DNA from: Lingula anatina
Taxonomy: Eukaryota > Brachiopoda > Lingulata > Lingulida > Lingulidae
Assembly (NCBI RefSeq): GCF_001039355.2
Contig: NW_019774591.1
Location: 143,327 to 207,326 of the forward strand
DNA length: 64,000 nt
Direction of reading: 5' to 3'
How positions within the stretch are numbered: position 1 is the first letter of the stretch; the number at the start of each line of letters is the position of its first letter. A program made the position numbers and the translations under genes. The notes below the pieces were generated by a model. The model was given only the letters and a program-made list of their open reading frames with translations, was not told the origin of the DNA and made no database searches. Below are positions 1-12,330 of the stretch, one piece after another.

Positions 1-1607
1 ATACCGAGGAAAGGGCAAAAAAAAAAAAAAAAACGTTCAGAGGTATTCGAAAACAAGCAATACAAAAGTGACGCGCACTTCAGTCTAACAAACCCAAAGT
101 GGTGTTTGTATCAAAAGTTGCACATGTCATTAAAAAGGTTTCCAAAGTTACTCGAATTCTATATTTTATTTCGTCAATGATGTCTTTTTCGTTTCCCGAT
201 AGGCCTACTCTTTTCCTACTAAGAACTTAAGCAATGCCGTAACCACATGTTTCTGAAAAACAACGGTTATCTGCATTGGCGTTCAAATATGCCTATTCAC
301 GATTGTGCTTCAGTTAATCTAATCTTTGGCAGCATTCTGATTCTTTAACATTAAGGTGATTGGTTTACGGCAAGTGGCGTTGACTGCTAAACGCAGTGAA
401 TTTGTTAATGATGTTCAAGTGTGTTTGAGTGAACCGTGACTGGAAAACGGTTTCATCAATTAAGCATCATCGGCTTCTGTGGTACTTTAAATTTGAATTA
501 AATTAGTGACGACCTTGCATCGGTATTTCTTGATATATTAAAATAATTCGTTACATTCAATGTCAAAGATTAATAAATAGAGATTCTTAGATTATATATG
601 CTTTGACGAAGATAACTTTGTGAAGTCAAATGTTCACAAAGCTTGGCTTTTGCTCAAAAACAGATAAGAAATAAGTCCATTAGATATGTCCTTTCTTTTA
701 CTGTCTCTGTTTGCTTCGTAATGTCAATTATGTTGTCTGCCCCGCATTCATTTATGAAAACCCTTGTCAAGGTTTTCCATGAAAAAAAACATTGTACAAT
801 AGATACCAAGGAACACTTCCTATTTTCATAACAAGAAAAGAACCAACAGCTTTGACGTAATAGTTACTTGCAATTGAGAGGTTGGTTTGTTGCCAGGACA
901 CCTACGTGTGGTTATAACGTGTTCCTAATATACTGCCGGTAATGGTCCAAAATAGCCATGGGAGTCCGTCAAATCTGCTTTAATGCGATTTTTATCCTCC
1001 GAGTCCATTTATCATTAACGGACGTCGCTTTAAGTTGGATCTTGCGCCCGGACTGCCTTTAGTGTGATTTATATCAGAAGGAGTATAATTCCTTAGCCGA
1101 TTGTCTTTTGACAACTTTTACGTGCAGGCGCCTCCGGGGGATCGGACATGATAGATAGAGTGCTCACTTTTGAACAGAGAACGTATTGATCAACAAAAGG
1201 CATAGCCGCAGATGTGATTAATGTTTTCGGCGTTATGAAAGCCTCTCGGTGGTAAATAAAAATCGTAAAACAAAAGCCCCGGGAAGTGCGACGGAGTATA
1301 GGCACAGTATAGCATCAGGTCTAGTGAGACAGGAGGCAGTTAGCATTGGCTTGCAGTGGCCATTCATCAAGTGGCGATAGGAGATTTTGATTGGCTGAGG
1401 CTGCGTGGGACGTCTTTAACTTGCCTTGGTTCATTAATGACACAGGTGTGGGAATCCGTTCTTGGTTCGTTTCTAAACTATATAGGATAATAGTTACGAT
1501 GATAATAATAATATTATTGATAAAAGTACCCATGGTAATAATGATGATAATGAAGGAGAAATGAATGAAAAATAAATAGATAAATAAATAAGCACATAGA
1601 TAAGCAA

Positions 1608-1645
<38 letters not shown>

Positions 1646-3172
1646 TGACAAAAAGAGATGAGTAGATAGGCAGACAGACAGATGGACGAATAAATAGAAG
1701 CGAACGCACTATGTCTTTTGCTGGCTTCCATAAGCATGCCTTTGTTCTGGAATGCAATTCAGAATGACGATGCGTAGAAATTAGCCCCGGAGGCGCAACG
1801 TATTACTTCAAGACCGAGTGCTAACACAATAATAAGCTTTAATTTCTGTGAAGTTTAGTCCAGTGACTGGAAATAGAGTTCATTACTTGATATCACAGCA
1901 ACAGCACACGCCTCTTAGCTTTTTATAAATGCTGCTAAAACATACAAAATATAGCAGCTATGAGACCGAGCACGTCGATCTGTGTAAAATCCGACCTTAT
2001 ATGTGATCGGCACCAAACCGTTTGTTACAATAGAACCATATGGTTAATGTTAAGCTTCGATGAGAGCATGTCCAATTGTTTCTTGTGATTTTGACGTCTT
2101 GCCGAGACAAATTACTTGAAAAAGCTCTTTGAATTGTGGATGTTTCAAGTCAAACTAATTGCCTTGACATGCCGGCATATTTAATGTAAGGTATATGGTT
2201 CCGCTATCAAACGTACCTTGGCCAATTCACTAGTATAGTCTAGCTGTTAAAAAAACTCAGACAATTTACATAAAGCCCAGCCATTGTATTATTGTATTAC
2301 TATGTTTTTCAATAAGTGTTTGTCAACGAAAAAGTTTAGAATGAATACGGTATCATTAAACACGACTGTCCACGGAGAATCAGCACTAGAGAGTCCATTG
2401 ACAGAAAAGAATGTGAATAATAACGAAGTGTGTTCATTTTTCTAGTGATACATTGCCTATTTTGGTAGCAAACATTACCTAACCTTCCCTTCGGGTTTCT
2501 ATTGACTCCCATTTCCACTGCAAGACAACAAAGTATTGATCACGCCTCAGCGGATTACCAATGACAAACCGAACTATCCTTGTCTTCAAATACAAATATT
2601 GTTACAAAAACTCAATGATCTGTATAAATGCGTGCCTTGTTGTCAACGTCCTTTATTCCTGTCATGTTGTCAGAATGTATGTTTTATAGAGAAGTGCAAT
2701 CGACATCGATTGCTCTGAGAAAAATGTCCCAGTACTTTATCAGTGTCATAATGGATGGTGCTTGTTTCAAAACGCTTCAGTGCATTGCGTATTACTTATT
2801 ATTGCTACTGGTAGCACCTGTGCCTCACTTACAAGTGCCTGAAGATCCAAATAACAATTCGCTCGCATCCTTCGATATAAAATTAAAACAAATATTAAAG
2901 CTTTTATTGCATGATGTACGTAAAAGAGACAATTTTTATCGATAAAATAATAAAGCATTTCATTCAAGTATGAAGCGCAGAGGCCACTTTATGTACTGTT
3001 GGTACTAACTTGCCATCAAGTAGTGCGATGCACATTTTGCTTTTTAATTCTCTTAACAAACAAGGTCTAAAATAGTTTAAAATGGGACGACATGGATCTA
3101 CTCAGATGGATTGCGTCTTTCTAGTGTGGCAAAGAATGATTTCGTTGGTTAAAAAAGGCATTAGAAAAATCA
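1..3172. other. Non-coding stretch with simple repeats
   Basis: I see no supportable gene here. Open frames are short, AT-rich and resemble no family I recognise. A poly-A run lies at about 17-33. A GATA/TAGA microsatellite with a TAAA/CATA-rich shoulder spans about 1570-1690 and accounts for the low-complexity open frames on the minus strand. Confidence 0.6.
1570..1690. repeat. (GATA)n-type microsatellite
   Basis: This is an imperfect tetranucleotide tract. Its centre, at about 1608-1645, is a clean run of GATA units. The flanks are degenerate AAATA and CAGA units. Confidence 0.9.
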
Positions 3173-3192
3173 AGTTTGTTAAATAACAAACT
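3173..3192. repeat. Short perfect palindrome
   Basis: Two 9-base arms (AGTTTGTTA and its complement) are separated by two bases. It sits about 24 bases before the interspersed repeat at 3216 and may be part of that element's end. Confidence 0.6.
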
Positions 3193-3215
3193 AGAAAAGC
3201 ACTCCGAGAGCGCAG

Positions 3216-3436
3216 ACCTCCGCCAGGGCAGCGAGTTTTGATTATTATTGATTATTGATTGATTACTGATCCGGATCACCACCAAAAAACTAGTCATCTC
3301 TTCCTTGGTCCACTTATGACAGTTCCTGAAAAATTCATCAAAATCGGTCCATAACCTTTTGAGTTATGTTGATGACAGACAAACAAACAGACAAACAGAC
3401 AAACAGGGGTGAAAACATAACCTCCTAGGCGGAGGT
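3216..3436. mobile_element. Interspersed repeat with (GACAAACA) tail and CCTCCGCC/GGCGGAGG ends
   Basis: The unit begins with ACCTCCGCC and ends with the complementary GGCGGAGGT. Inside is a run of GACAAACA-type units (about 3375-3405), preceded by a stretch reading roughly TCATCAAAATCGGTCC. This layout is that of a short non-autonomous interspersed repeat of the kind common in marine invertebrate genomes. I could not identify a target-site duplication. A degenerate relative lies at about 9730-9790 in the opposite orientation. Confidence 0.6.
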
Positions 3437-4966
3437 AATGACGATTCCCCTGAGCTGTCTACTTCGATGACGGACACAAGTTTTTGAACACTCGCTTCCG
3501 TTGATAGAATCTGATGGTAAATGTTGACCAGACACATGGGCATATCCCAATAGACACCACATTTCGTTTTGTAATATACATACGATTGCAACGGATGGTT
3601 CCCCATGAGCTATGTTGGCAATTCTGAAATCTTAATCTCACAAAAGCGTATAGAACGATATAAGCAATGATAAATCGATAATTTGTATAAAAAAGGTGTT
3701 TTTCTATGAAGGCCAACATTGCAACATTTTCGCTTTATGGATATTGGGACTATACCCTCTCAATTTAAACCATTTCTGTATTCCTGTATACATACGTTAA
3801 TATTAATGAAGATGAAGACCAAAGAGATATTTAATGGTCCTGCGTGGATATTATCACGGGTTCATTGTCAGGGTAAAGAATAAACACCGATGAAACACAG
3901 GACATAAATTGCAATATGCATGTGGAGTCCCGTTTACCAGTACGTTTACATATGATTCTTACTTTTGCAGTGAAGCTGTGCGCAAGGCTGTTTCAGTTGA
4001 CGCCTTGAACTTTAGGCAACTCACATCAAGACAGATGTTCGTTAACTAGTCTATCAGCTCTAATGCTGTAAGTAGGCAACAGTCTTTAGCATTTAGTCGT
4101 CGTCTATAAAACAATTCTATCGGGAAAGTAGGAAAATACCAGAGGTGAAATACGAATGGGCATTAGATGGCAATTTTATCTTGTCATCTGGCGTTTAGTT
4201 GTCTGTAGGTCTGAAGAAGCTCTATCTAGTTGATTAAGAAAGATGTAAGTAAAGGAAATGTACCATATAAGAGGACGTCATCTTGTTATTTAGAAGTAAA
4301 ATACGTTTAAATGTTTTATGGCATTAATTAATTCCTTTGATAAAAATTTAAACGAGGAAATCTTTATATTTAAATGGAGTGTCGTTCCTTTTCACCTGTA
4401 GAAAAAGCGTCGAAAGATAGCAGTAATTGTGTTTTTAGTGCATCAAGCTTCCTTAAAGCGCATCTGTATACAACGAAAGACCTCGATCACTATAACGTAA
4501 TTCTTTTGACGAATAAACGTCATCCAAATTCCACGATGCACCATCGAGATGATGTTAAATAAAGTTCCACATACTGAACCCTACACAGCGTTTGTTATGG
4601 TGGGGTCTTGCTCGCTTCTCGTGCAAACTAAAGTGTCTATAGGTTCACGTATGTCAGTTGAATTTTAGTTGACCTACTGTACTGAGACCACATACCCCCC
4701 CCCCCTTTACACTGGACGGCGTCCTTTCTGCGTCCTTTCTGCGACTACAAAATTGGCATCGATGTGGTCGTAGAAAGGAGGCGCAAGCATCGCCCTGGTT
4801 GCAGAACGAATGCTATATGATCGGCCAGTTGGAAATGGGCTTTTCACATCAAAGGAAGTTCATATACGGTATGTCAAGCTCCGCTACCAGTTTTGCAACA
4901 TCATATCACGCGTTTTTGATGGCCCCTTGTTTTAACATGTATATTTGCTTATCAGTACTTAGGACC

Positions 4967-4998
<32 letters not shown>

Positions 4999-7900
4999 TT
5001 TTTGTAAGTTTTGACTGCATGTGCTCAAAGTGACAGCATACATAAATGTTAAGTGAAGATAAAATATAGAAATATTTAAAGTTTTAATGTAAGGTACACT
5101 AAGGTAACTGAATGCGTTTAAAATGTCCCCCAGTCATACTTGTCTCTAAACACCCCGCAAAGCTGTTTATCTTACGCAAATTCAGACTTTTGACATAATA
5201 AACCCCTCATATTAAAGTGAGGTAGATATTTCTTTCTGAAATATGAGAAGAGCATGGCGGTCTAAATGAGCCAATAAGAACTGAAGCATTTAACTACAAA
5301 ATGCGCAAAACAAGTGTCCAAAAATCCAAGTGGCCAAGAAATGGTTCGTGATTAAGAGAAAATTCCCTTTTTTTTCGGGGAAAATTGAACTTGGTGCAAA
5401 AATCCGGTACTTAGATACCTTTAATTTGCAGGAACCAAGTATAATATTGAAGTATCTCCGTAATAACATGTTTTCCAATAAACTGCACCAAGATTAGGAA
5501 AGACATACCAAAATGACAAAAAGGAATTAAGTTCTTAGCTATTCAGGGTCAAGGATCCATTTCTGTTAAAAAAGGAAACATTTTTATTCGCATTGGTAGT
5601 TAGTATCTACAGCTGATCCATTTTGGCTTTATTCAGATATATAGAAAAATATAATAGCCCAATTTAATGCTTATTATGGTATGAAAGGATACAGTGAACT
5701 AAAATTACCTTTCGACATTATCATTATTAACCCACAGGCATCTGCGATGGCTAGGCAAAAAAAGCGTCAACACCTGCAAAGAACAGGATCGACCTACTTG
5801 CGAGCCTGACTCGCACCTAATTTCTCTATCAGTCTGTGTGTTCAAAGTCTAAACAAGGCCTGTAATCACGTACTTTTATTTGAAAAGTGTACGCATTTTT
5901 TTGGAAAATGCTCAAATAATATAAGCTATAATTAGGCGATTAATTACAGAAATGTCTGCATCAACTGTAGGCGGAATAATCTGGGACTGGTAAGGGATTT
6001 CATGTCACTTGTTGTCCATCAGTAAATGCCATAAGGCTCGTGTTCCTGTATACGTTCCTTAGATTAATCTTGTCGCTAACAGGCGCCCTTATCTTTTGCC
6101 CTACATTAAATGTCCAAACCATGTTGGCACCACATGCGTAGCGTATCTATTGAAGAAAAAAGTTCGACAGCTGCTTAATTCTTTAAGCAAAAATGTGACC
6201 TATGTTTTATATACAACTTCTTCTTTAAAGGCGTTTACCGTACAAAATAGAAATAGTTCCAACTTTTTGGTTAAACAATTTAAAATGTTGTTATAAAATA
6301 TAATGTGAAAGAAAGAAACAGTGAGTTTGTAATGTTTAATGTATAAAATCCTACTTTACTTGTTTACACTCAGACACCATATAAGCCATTTATGTAAATA
6401 TGTCATCAGGTTGTGAAATAATTAATACATGATAAAAAAAAGTTTCTGTATAATGTAACGGTCTTATTGGCAAAATTGAAATTTATTTGGTCTTGAGCAT
6501 TTATGAAATCAATTTAATGGGTTTAAGATATATCAAGAATGAATTAAAACGGGTCTATGGATTGGTTAAAGAGTTTTGTGGAATTGGACTCTGAAGAGAT
6601 TTGGGTGAAATCAATGGAATAAACAGGTCGCTATAATCGAATTGAATTTCCGGTAAAGCTTTAAGTAAGACACGTGACTCGAACACATAAAGTAATTGGT
6701 TAAATTTATTGGTGTGGTGTATAAATTGATTATCTACATAACGGGGTCTTGTCGATTTGTTTAAGCGAGTTTAAGATCCTGAATTAACTAGCATAGGACT
6801 ACTGATAGATCGATATGAGTGGCTTGAGCACACTTGTTGCATGACCGAGACGCCTAAGAAATTTGGAATTGGAAAAGGAATCGTTTCTAAAGATCGAGAC
6901 GCAATGTCAGCATACCCAAAAATAAACATTGCGTATTTGTAAGTCCCGTATTTGAATATAGCACGTTTTCAAAGGTCACAATTAATTATTTGTATTTACA
7001 AATATCACGGGGCACTCCGTTGGTAATTTAGGAAAAAGAAGTTGATTTCCCGAAAGAGTGGCACTTGATTGGTAGAGGGTTTCGTTCAATTCTGTTGTCC
7101 GCGTTCATGTCTATACTGTACGTAACAAGGGAGGGCACACAGACACATTTTTTTTCAAAACAAGTAGACAAACGAAATAAGATAAAAAGGAAAGCTATCA
7201 CCCTAACCCCCACCCTCACCTCATCTGCGGAGCAATGAACTATTTACATATTGCAATCAGTACATACGTACATATAGTTGGGAAATAGATTCCCCCTCTT
7301 TTCCAGAACAAAGTGGTGCATTTTGATCAGCACGCGTGCGTTCAGGAGAAGTATGTGGAAATGAAAAGAACAAAAAACAACTTTATTCGCCCTTAGATGC
7401 ACTGTTCATCTAAATTATCAGGATTTGCAAGTGCACTGGATTGAAAAGAAGTCAAATCTCTCTTGCACGCACCATGGTGTGAACACCATTATATCCGCTT
7501 TTAGTTAGAGTTCAAGTCCCATAGGCAGGGTGAACATTTTAATTCAATTTCTTCGAACATCGCCCACTCTTTCTGAGAAACGTGAAGTTTTAATAATAAT
7601 AATTGAAAAACATTTCTCGGTATCCTTTGTACATTTGCATGCATGTATTTGTGATAGTTACTTGACAACTACATGTACACACGGCACAATGGTGTCGCCC
7701 TCGTTTTTATCGAAGGTGAATTGGTAATACTTGAGAATCTAACGTTTCTAGAATGATACACCTCGATATTCTGCTGTATTATATTCGATGGGGGTAACAT
7801 CATTTTCTATGACAAATTGATATAGGATAAATATTAAGGCAATGCATGTTTTCTTCATGTAGAATTTTAAGTTTTGCGCATATTCCATTAATTCACCAAT

Positions 7901-8722
7901 GCCAAGGTATATATGTAAAGTGCTCGGTGTATTCATTACGCATTGAACGCAAATCATTTGCAGTTCTATTACAGTGAGTTGTGAAGCCATTCCAGGAATA
8001 CAGTTAAACTAAAAGTAGGCATTTTACTTAGGTATTCTATTGAATTTCCACAACTATCGACTAACTGTCTTCTCCTTGAGGCCTTGTCTTATAGGATAAT
8101 GCAAAAATTGACCGCAGGGATAACTGCGTATCCCTCCCTTCTTTTCTCGTTCATCTTCTGTGAAAGCAAACTACAAAATCACCTGACTTGCAAATTGGTG
8201 TTTTATGTTCGGGGGCGACGATGACAAATCGGCACGTGCTTCACGAAGATATTGACGTCATAGGGAATATCCTCAATTCAATGCAATCTAGATAACCACC
8301 TTTCCACGTGAAAAATAACGTGATAGCGTTTCATCTCCTTTTAATTGCGTTTTCTTGTTTTCATTTATGAATATTGAGTGTGATGCTAAGGTCTGCTTCG
8401 TATGGCTTCCGGTTTCATTGAGCCTATGGATTAACGATGACAGTTGCACCATGATGGTTTTTCTATCATTGCAAAACAAGTATGTGCAATAAAAGTATTA
8501 TCTCAACAATGAAAGTGCTTTTTCATCCGTTAAAATACAAATTGTTTGCTTATGCAATTTTAACTATTGTCGCGTCATCAGGCGACAAAGGTACCATTAC
8601 AAGAATAGGTACGTAGATGCAGCAGCAAATAAAATCTACTCGCGATAACCATTGCAATAGTTATATAGTTTTTGGAACTTCTGCGGACTTCATTACCACC
8701 CTCAACATTGAGTTTGCTATAT
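3437..8722. other. Non-coding stretch
   Basis: There is no supportable coding region. It contains a poly-C run (about 4695-4705), a hairpin at about 4720-4785 and an (AT)n plus poly-T tract at about 4972-5003. A palindromic CRE-type octamer TGACGTCA lies at 8253-8260. Confidence 0.55.
4718..4786. repeat. Imperfect inverted repeat (hairpin)
   Basis: The left arm around 4720-4746 contains CCTTTCTGCGACTAC. The right arm around 4764-4784 contains GTGGTCGTAGAAAGGAGGCGC, its near-complement. The left arm also holds a direct duplication of GCGTCCTTTCT. It could be a remnant of a foldback element; I cannot name a family. Confidence 0.5.
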
Positions 8723-8730
8723 GCTTTACC
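8723..8730. repeat. 8-bp target-site duplication (left)
   Basis: GCTTTACC sits directly outside the left terminal repeat. The identical octamer lies directly outside the right terminal repeat at 9400-9407. Confidence 0.85.
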
Positions 8731-8807
8731 CACCCTGAGCTTCAGAGATAACTTGCCACTAACCTCTTCACTATAGCCTATCTTCATCGTGTCAAGTTAC
8801 CTCTGAC
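8731..8807 (+). repeat. Left terminal inverted repeat (77 bp)
   Basis: It is identical, as reverse complement, to 9323-9399 over all 77 positions. The match stops immediately inside, at the GAC/GAAA junction, and immediately outside, at the target duplication. Confidence 0.9.
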
Positions 8808-9010
8808 GAAAATAGTTTGACCTAGTTTATATAAGCCAATCGAATCCATGTTTCAAAATTTTTCACCAAAGTTTGGTGAAAACGCTGATTGGTTGACCGT
8901 CAATCGGCAATCCTCGGCTGATTCCGCAAGCTCCATACTAACAACAAAGTTATTGTCGAGTGCGGAGATATCCGAGTAGTTCCGAGTGCATAACCGTACA
9001 CAAAGAAAGC

Positions 9011-9232
9011 ATGGCGTCTCCTACGAGTGACTACGTAAAATAATGTGTTAAGTTATCTCTTGATTCTTTGCAAAATATGAGTATATCGGAATTGAAACCA
9101 GAGCAGTTTGAGGCCCTGCATCATTATCTACTGAGGGATGATGTATTTTGCGTGCTGCCCACAGGTTACGGCAAATCCCTGATATTCAGTCTTATCTTTG
9201 ATTGGTCCGGATTTGAACAAAGCGCGCTTTGA
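9011..9232 (+). pseudogene. Truncated RecQ-like helicase N-terminus inside the transposon
   Basis: The frame opens MASPTSDYVK, meets TAA at 9041-9043 and continues in the same frame to TGA at 9230-9232. After the stop it reads SELKPEQFEAL (a Q-motif-like segment, residues ~26-36), then VLPTGYGKSLIF (a Walker A/motif I loop with the GKS lysine). In RecQ-family helicases these two motifs bind ATP at the N-terminal edge of the helicase core. Motifs Ia-VI, the zinc-binding region and any transposase are absent. The internal stop and the loss of everything after motif I mean it cannot encode a working helicase. I infer that the full-length parent element carried a RecQ-like enzyme near its 5' end. 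Confidence 0.7.
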
Positions 9233-9322
9233 CTCGTTCGCGTTCATTGGCTAGATCGTTCAATGAGTCATTGAGTGCGGGCTTTAAATTTGATTGGCGG
9301 GCGGCGGGGGCTATCGAATGTG

Positions 9323-9399
9323 GTCAGAGGTAACTTGACACGATGAAGATAGGCTATAGTGAAGAGGTTAGTGGCAAGTTATCTCTGAAGCTCAGGGTG
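9323..9399 (-). repeat. Right terminal inverted repeat (77 bp)
   Basis: It mirrors 8731-8807 exactly. The octamer GCTTTACC follows at once. Confidence 0.9.
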
Positions 9400-9407
9400 G
9401 CTTTACC
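9400..9407. repeat. 8-bp target-site duplication (right)
   Basis: GCTTTACC is repeated here, matching 8723-8730. Confidence 0.85.
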
Positions 9408-9591
9408 AGAAGTCCCTATCCTCTCTCGGGTTGGTCTATTGTCTCAAGTAGTTATTGATGCTAGTAATTCTATGGAAATTAGTGGTCGTCTTCCCAAGAC
9501 CAGATGCAACATTCCCAACAATGCTGTCAACCAGAATTGTAATCAGGTTGGTGTCTGCTCAGCGATGACGGTAGCGCCTGTTGAAATTTGA

Positions 9592-9626
9592 TTTTTTTTT
9601 TTTTTTTTTTTTGAGGAGGGGGGTTA
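9592..9626. repeat. Poly-T tract followed by G-run
   Basis: About 21 T residues are followed by GAGGAGGGGGG. Confidence 0.8.
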
Positions 9627-9729
9627 CCGTATTTGGACTAGGGCATCCCGTTTGTATCATTTAAACTCAGTATAAAGTATAAATTACAATATAAGCCCCC
9701 GCCTGTATAGTAAGGTGGTTGATTTGTTG

Positions 9730-9790
9730 CCCCCGCCAAGGAGGTATCTTCGGTTCTGTTTGTTAGTTTGTTACACAAAATGGGTACATA
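9730..9790. mobile_element. Degenerate copy of the CCTCCGCC-ended interspersed repeat
   Basis: CCCCGCCAAGGAGGTAT, followed shortly by TTCTGTTTGTTAGTTTGTT, matches the reverse complement of the right end of the 3216-3436 repeat (GGCGGAGG end followed by the GACAAACA run). Only this end is recognisable. Confidence 0.5.
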
Positions 9791-11165
9791 TTACCATTAA
9801 TACATACTGTACCCAAATGCGGCAGGTTTGAATAGCGTCTTCCCTATCCGTCTTGCCACGCATATACCGTAACCGTATATATCTGGTTGTTGTATATGGA
9901 CCTCATACGTGTTCTTTTGATACGACAGCAATGCGTTCTCGACAATCGCCGGCTCTTACGGAACGTACCGTACGGGTAGATAAGCGGATAAACGGTTTGT
10001 GTATGAAAATGCTGTGCTTGTGGCAAGCAATTTTACGTTGGGATAGTTAATTCGTGGCTGGAAACTCTAATTTTGGCGTTTGTACTCACAAATCCGAGGC
10101 TGGAGTTAGAAAACGTTTTATCCGTTTATAAGGCCTGCCAGGGCCACAGATTGACATTTCACTAGAAATTCACAGACATGTCTTTAGTTAAACGAGGGAA
10201 GTCATTTCAGCACTGTCAGAGAATAGTGCACTTGTAAAAACGACGGCCCCTTTAATGAGCATTCCGTGAAATTGTTTCAAATGTTATATGCTATGGATTT
10301 CAAACAACAAATACCTACAGACAAAAAGTACCACAGAATTTGATACTAGAAACACACATGTAACACTGCATAAACCAGGTCATATCTGTATATTTAAACT
10401 ATTGATCTTCTCACACTTTTAGTTAAAACTTCACAATGGCAGCGATTTTTTAAAATTTTTTTTGAAAAGTGCCCTAACACACTAACGAATGCCACAGCAC
10501 GCGCTCATTTATCCAATCATAGAAAATGAAAATTGGATAAAGTTTAATTTGGTTCTGCTTGCAAAAGTATACGAAAACAAATTATTGAAGTTGGTCATTT
10601 AAATGCACAAAATACCAATCTACCAATCTTTGTTTTTGAATTAAGTCTTGTGGTCTAGCGGCTTTAACAAAAAACCCGCCAAAAGGACAATTAGCAGCCC
10701 AGAGAAAAGCTGCAGATGTACAAACAGGAAATCCAACATAAGATACTTTATACCCTATCAAGACGGAAAATATAATGACCTACAAATTAAGATTATCCAA
10801 GAAGAAGGATTTGTTTTAAATGTTGCTTGGAAACATTCCTTTATATATGACGTATAAAGACCTGCAGCAGTCGGATGAACTATGCTTTAGTGATTTGTTT
10901 ACGAACAAAAACATCGAACAGCTAGGTTTTTTTATCAGTGTAGAGAAAACAATGCCGGGATACCCTAATGCACAATTATTTCTTAGAATGAAGAGAGAAA
11001 TGATAGATAAGAGGCAGAAGGTTAGAGTGGAATAGAAAGAGAGAAATGGAGTGAGGCCGATCGAGGAAGAGTTGAATGTACAGAGGATATACATCTGCCT
11101 CTTGACTACATGGGTATTTTAGAGTGAGAGAGTAGGATAGAAAAATGAAAGAAGAGAAAGGGACG

Positions 11166-11166
<1 letters not shown>

Positions 11167-11202
<36 letters not shown>
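11167..11202. repeat. (TG)n microsatellite
   Basis: An uninterrupted TG dinucleotide run that creates a long HT-repeat frame on the minus strand. Confidence 0.9.
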
Positions 11203-11203
<1 letters not shown>

Positions 11204-12147
11204 ATGTTCAAGCACGCATGTGTGTGAGACAAAGAGTAAAAAACAAATACTCAGATAAAAAAACTATATGAGTTTACGCTGTCTATAAGATATAGTAATT
11301 GACTAAAAACCCTGATATCATTTCCCCTTATATAACTGTATCCGTTATGACGTCACACGTAATCTCGGCACATTGCGCGGTCTATCAGCCTTCCTGCTTG
11401 TTATTACCTAATTTGTCGTGCGAAACCAAATACCAAAATGATTGACATCGTGAAAAACACAATCATATCCCATTATTTCCTCCAGGAAATTTGTACAGAA
11501 ACGTTCACAGGTCTTTCCAGGTCGGCGTAGTCTTGGTCAGACGAAATATTAGAGACCTGCATAGCAATGAGAGACATAAAATACACTAGATATCATTTTT
11601 ACAAGAAGTAATTATTTTTGCACGTAATTAAGATATTGCACACCTGAATATTTTATATCACTTGACATACAATATATATATCTGTTTGCCTCTGTGCATT
11701 CGGTACTGGTACGTTACGACCAACAGGATATATGAAGGTGCGTATGTTGGTATATTGTTCAAGCTAGTGCTGAAGTCTCTCTCTCCTCCTCTCTCCCTAC
11801 GTCTCTCTCTCTCTCTCTCTCTCATATTGGTACACTTGCATACATCTTTGCATCAAATGTGTAACTTGTAATACATGTAAAACACGTTAAAGAAAAGTAG
11901 AAAAGTAAAATAATCATTATTTTAGCTCCAATCGACCATGACAACTTGTATCATGAATGAGTAAATCGGGAACAATTGATATTAAGGAAGTTGGAGCTCA
12001 AGGAAGTTGGTGATATTAGTACATTCAAGTGAATGTCAAAACTACCGATAGGTATATCCTTGGCTTGTCAATCAATATGCCATTTTCACATAAAAGGGCT
12101 GGACTTCGCACAAACGCCAGTTATTTTAGTGGCTTTCAAGCAATTGC

Positions 12148-12330
12148 AGTGGGCATAATTTCTGGACATACCGAGAACGAGAATAGCCTTTCAGCTATGG
12201 GCGGAGCATAATTTCTGAACACGGTCGAACGAGAGTGGCTCTACCGCTAAAGGCGGGGCATAGTTTCTGGACCTTGCGCGAACAAGAATGGCTTCACAGC
12301 TATGGGCGGGGCATAACTTCTGCTCAAGCC
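12148..12330. repeat. ~53-bp tandem repeat, about 3.3 copies
   Basis: The unit contains GGGCGGGGCATAATTTCTG then a GAACGAGA-containing segment and CAGCTAT. Its GCATA core recurs at about 12153, 12206, 12258 and 12311, a spacing of 52-53 bp. Copies are about 70-80 percent alike by eye. Confidence 0.75.

Larger units (their letters stand above)
8731..9399 (+). mobile_element. Non-autonomous DNA transposon (MITE-like) carrying a RecQ-helicase-like N-terminus
   Basis: The element is 669 bp. Its ends are perfect 77-bp inverted repeats (8731-8807 and 9323-9399), each starting CACCCTGAGC, and it is flanked by an identical octamer. Perfect ends and an intact duplication point to a recent insertion. 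Between the ends lies the start of a coding frame (9011 onward) with a RecQ-like Q motif and Walker A loop. It is cut off after about 60 codons, so the element looks like an internal-deletion derivative of a larger transposon. An 8-bp duplication is known for hAT, P, Merlin and KDZ/Zisupton-type elements, but the CACCCTGAGC terminus does not let me assign one. Open frames read across the inverted repeats on both strands are an artefact of the symmetry. Confidence 0.85.

Noticed and set aside
1321-1757. Two overlapping minus-strand frames rich in YLSI repeats
   Set aside because: Direct translation of the GATA microsatellite.
2628-2945. 105-codon open frame with a leucine-rich stretch resembling a signal peptide and a KR site near the end
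   Set aside because: No recognisable family, no supporting splice or start context, and the hydrophobic run may come from AT-rich sequence; a small secreted peptide is possible but unsupported.
7500-7530. tRNA-like B-box (GTTCAAGTCCC)
   Set aside because: No matching A-box, acceptor stem or cloverleaf around it.
8578-9591. Two frames beginning MKIGYSEEVSGKLSLKLRV on opposite strands
   Set aside because: They are the two perfect terminal inverted repeats of the transposon read in mirrored orientation, not a gene pair.
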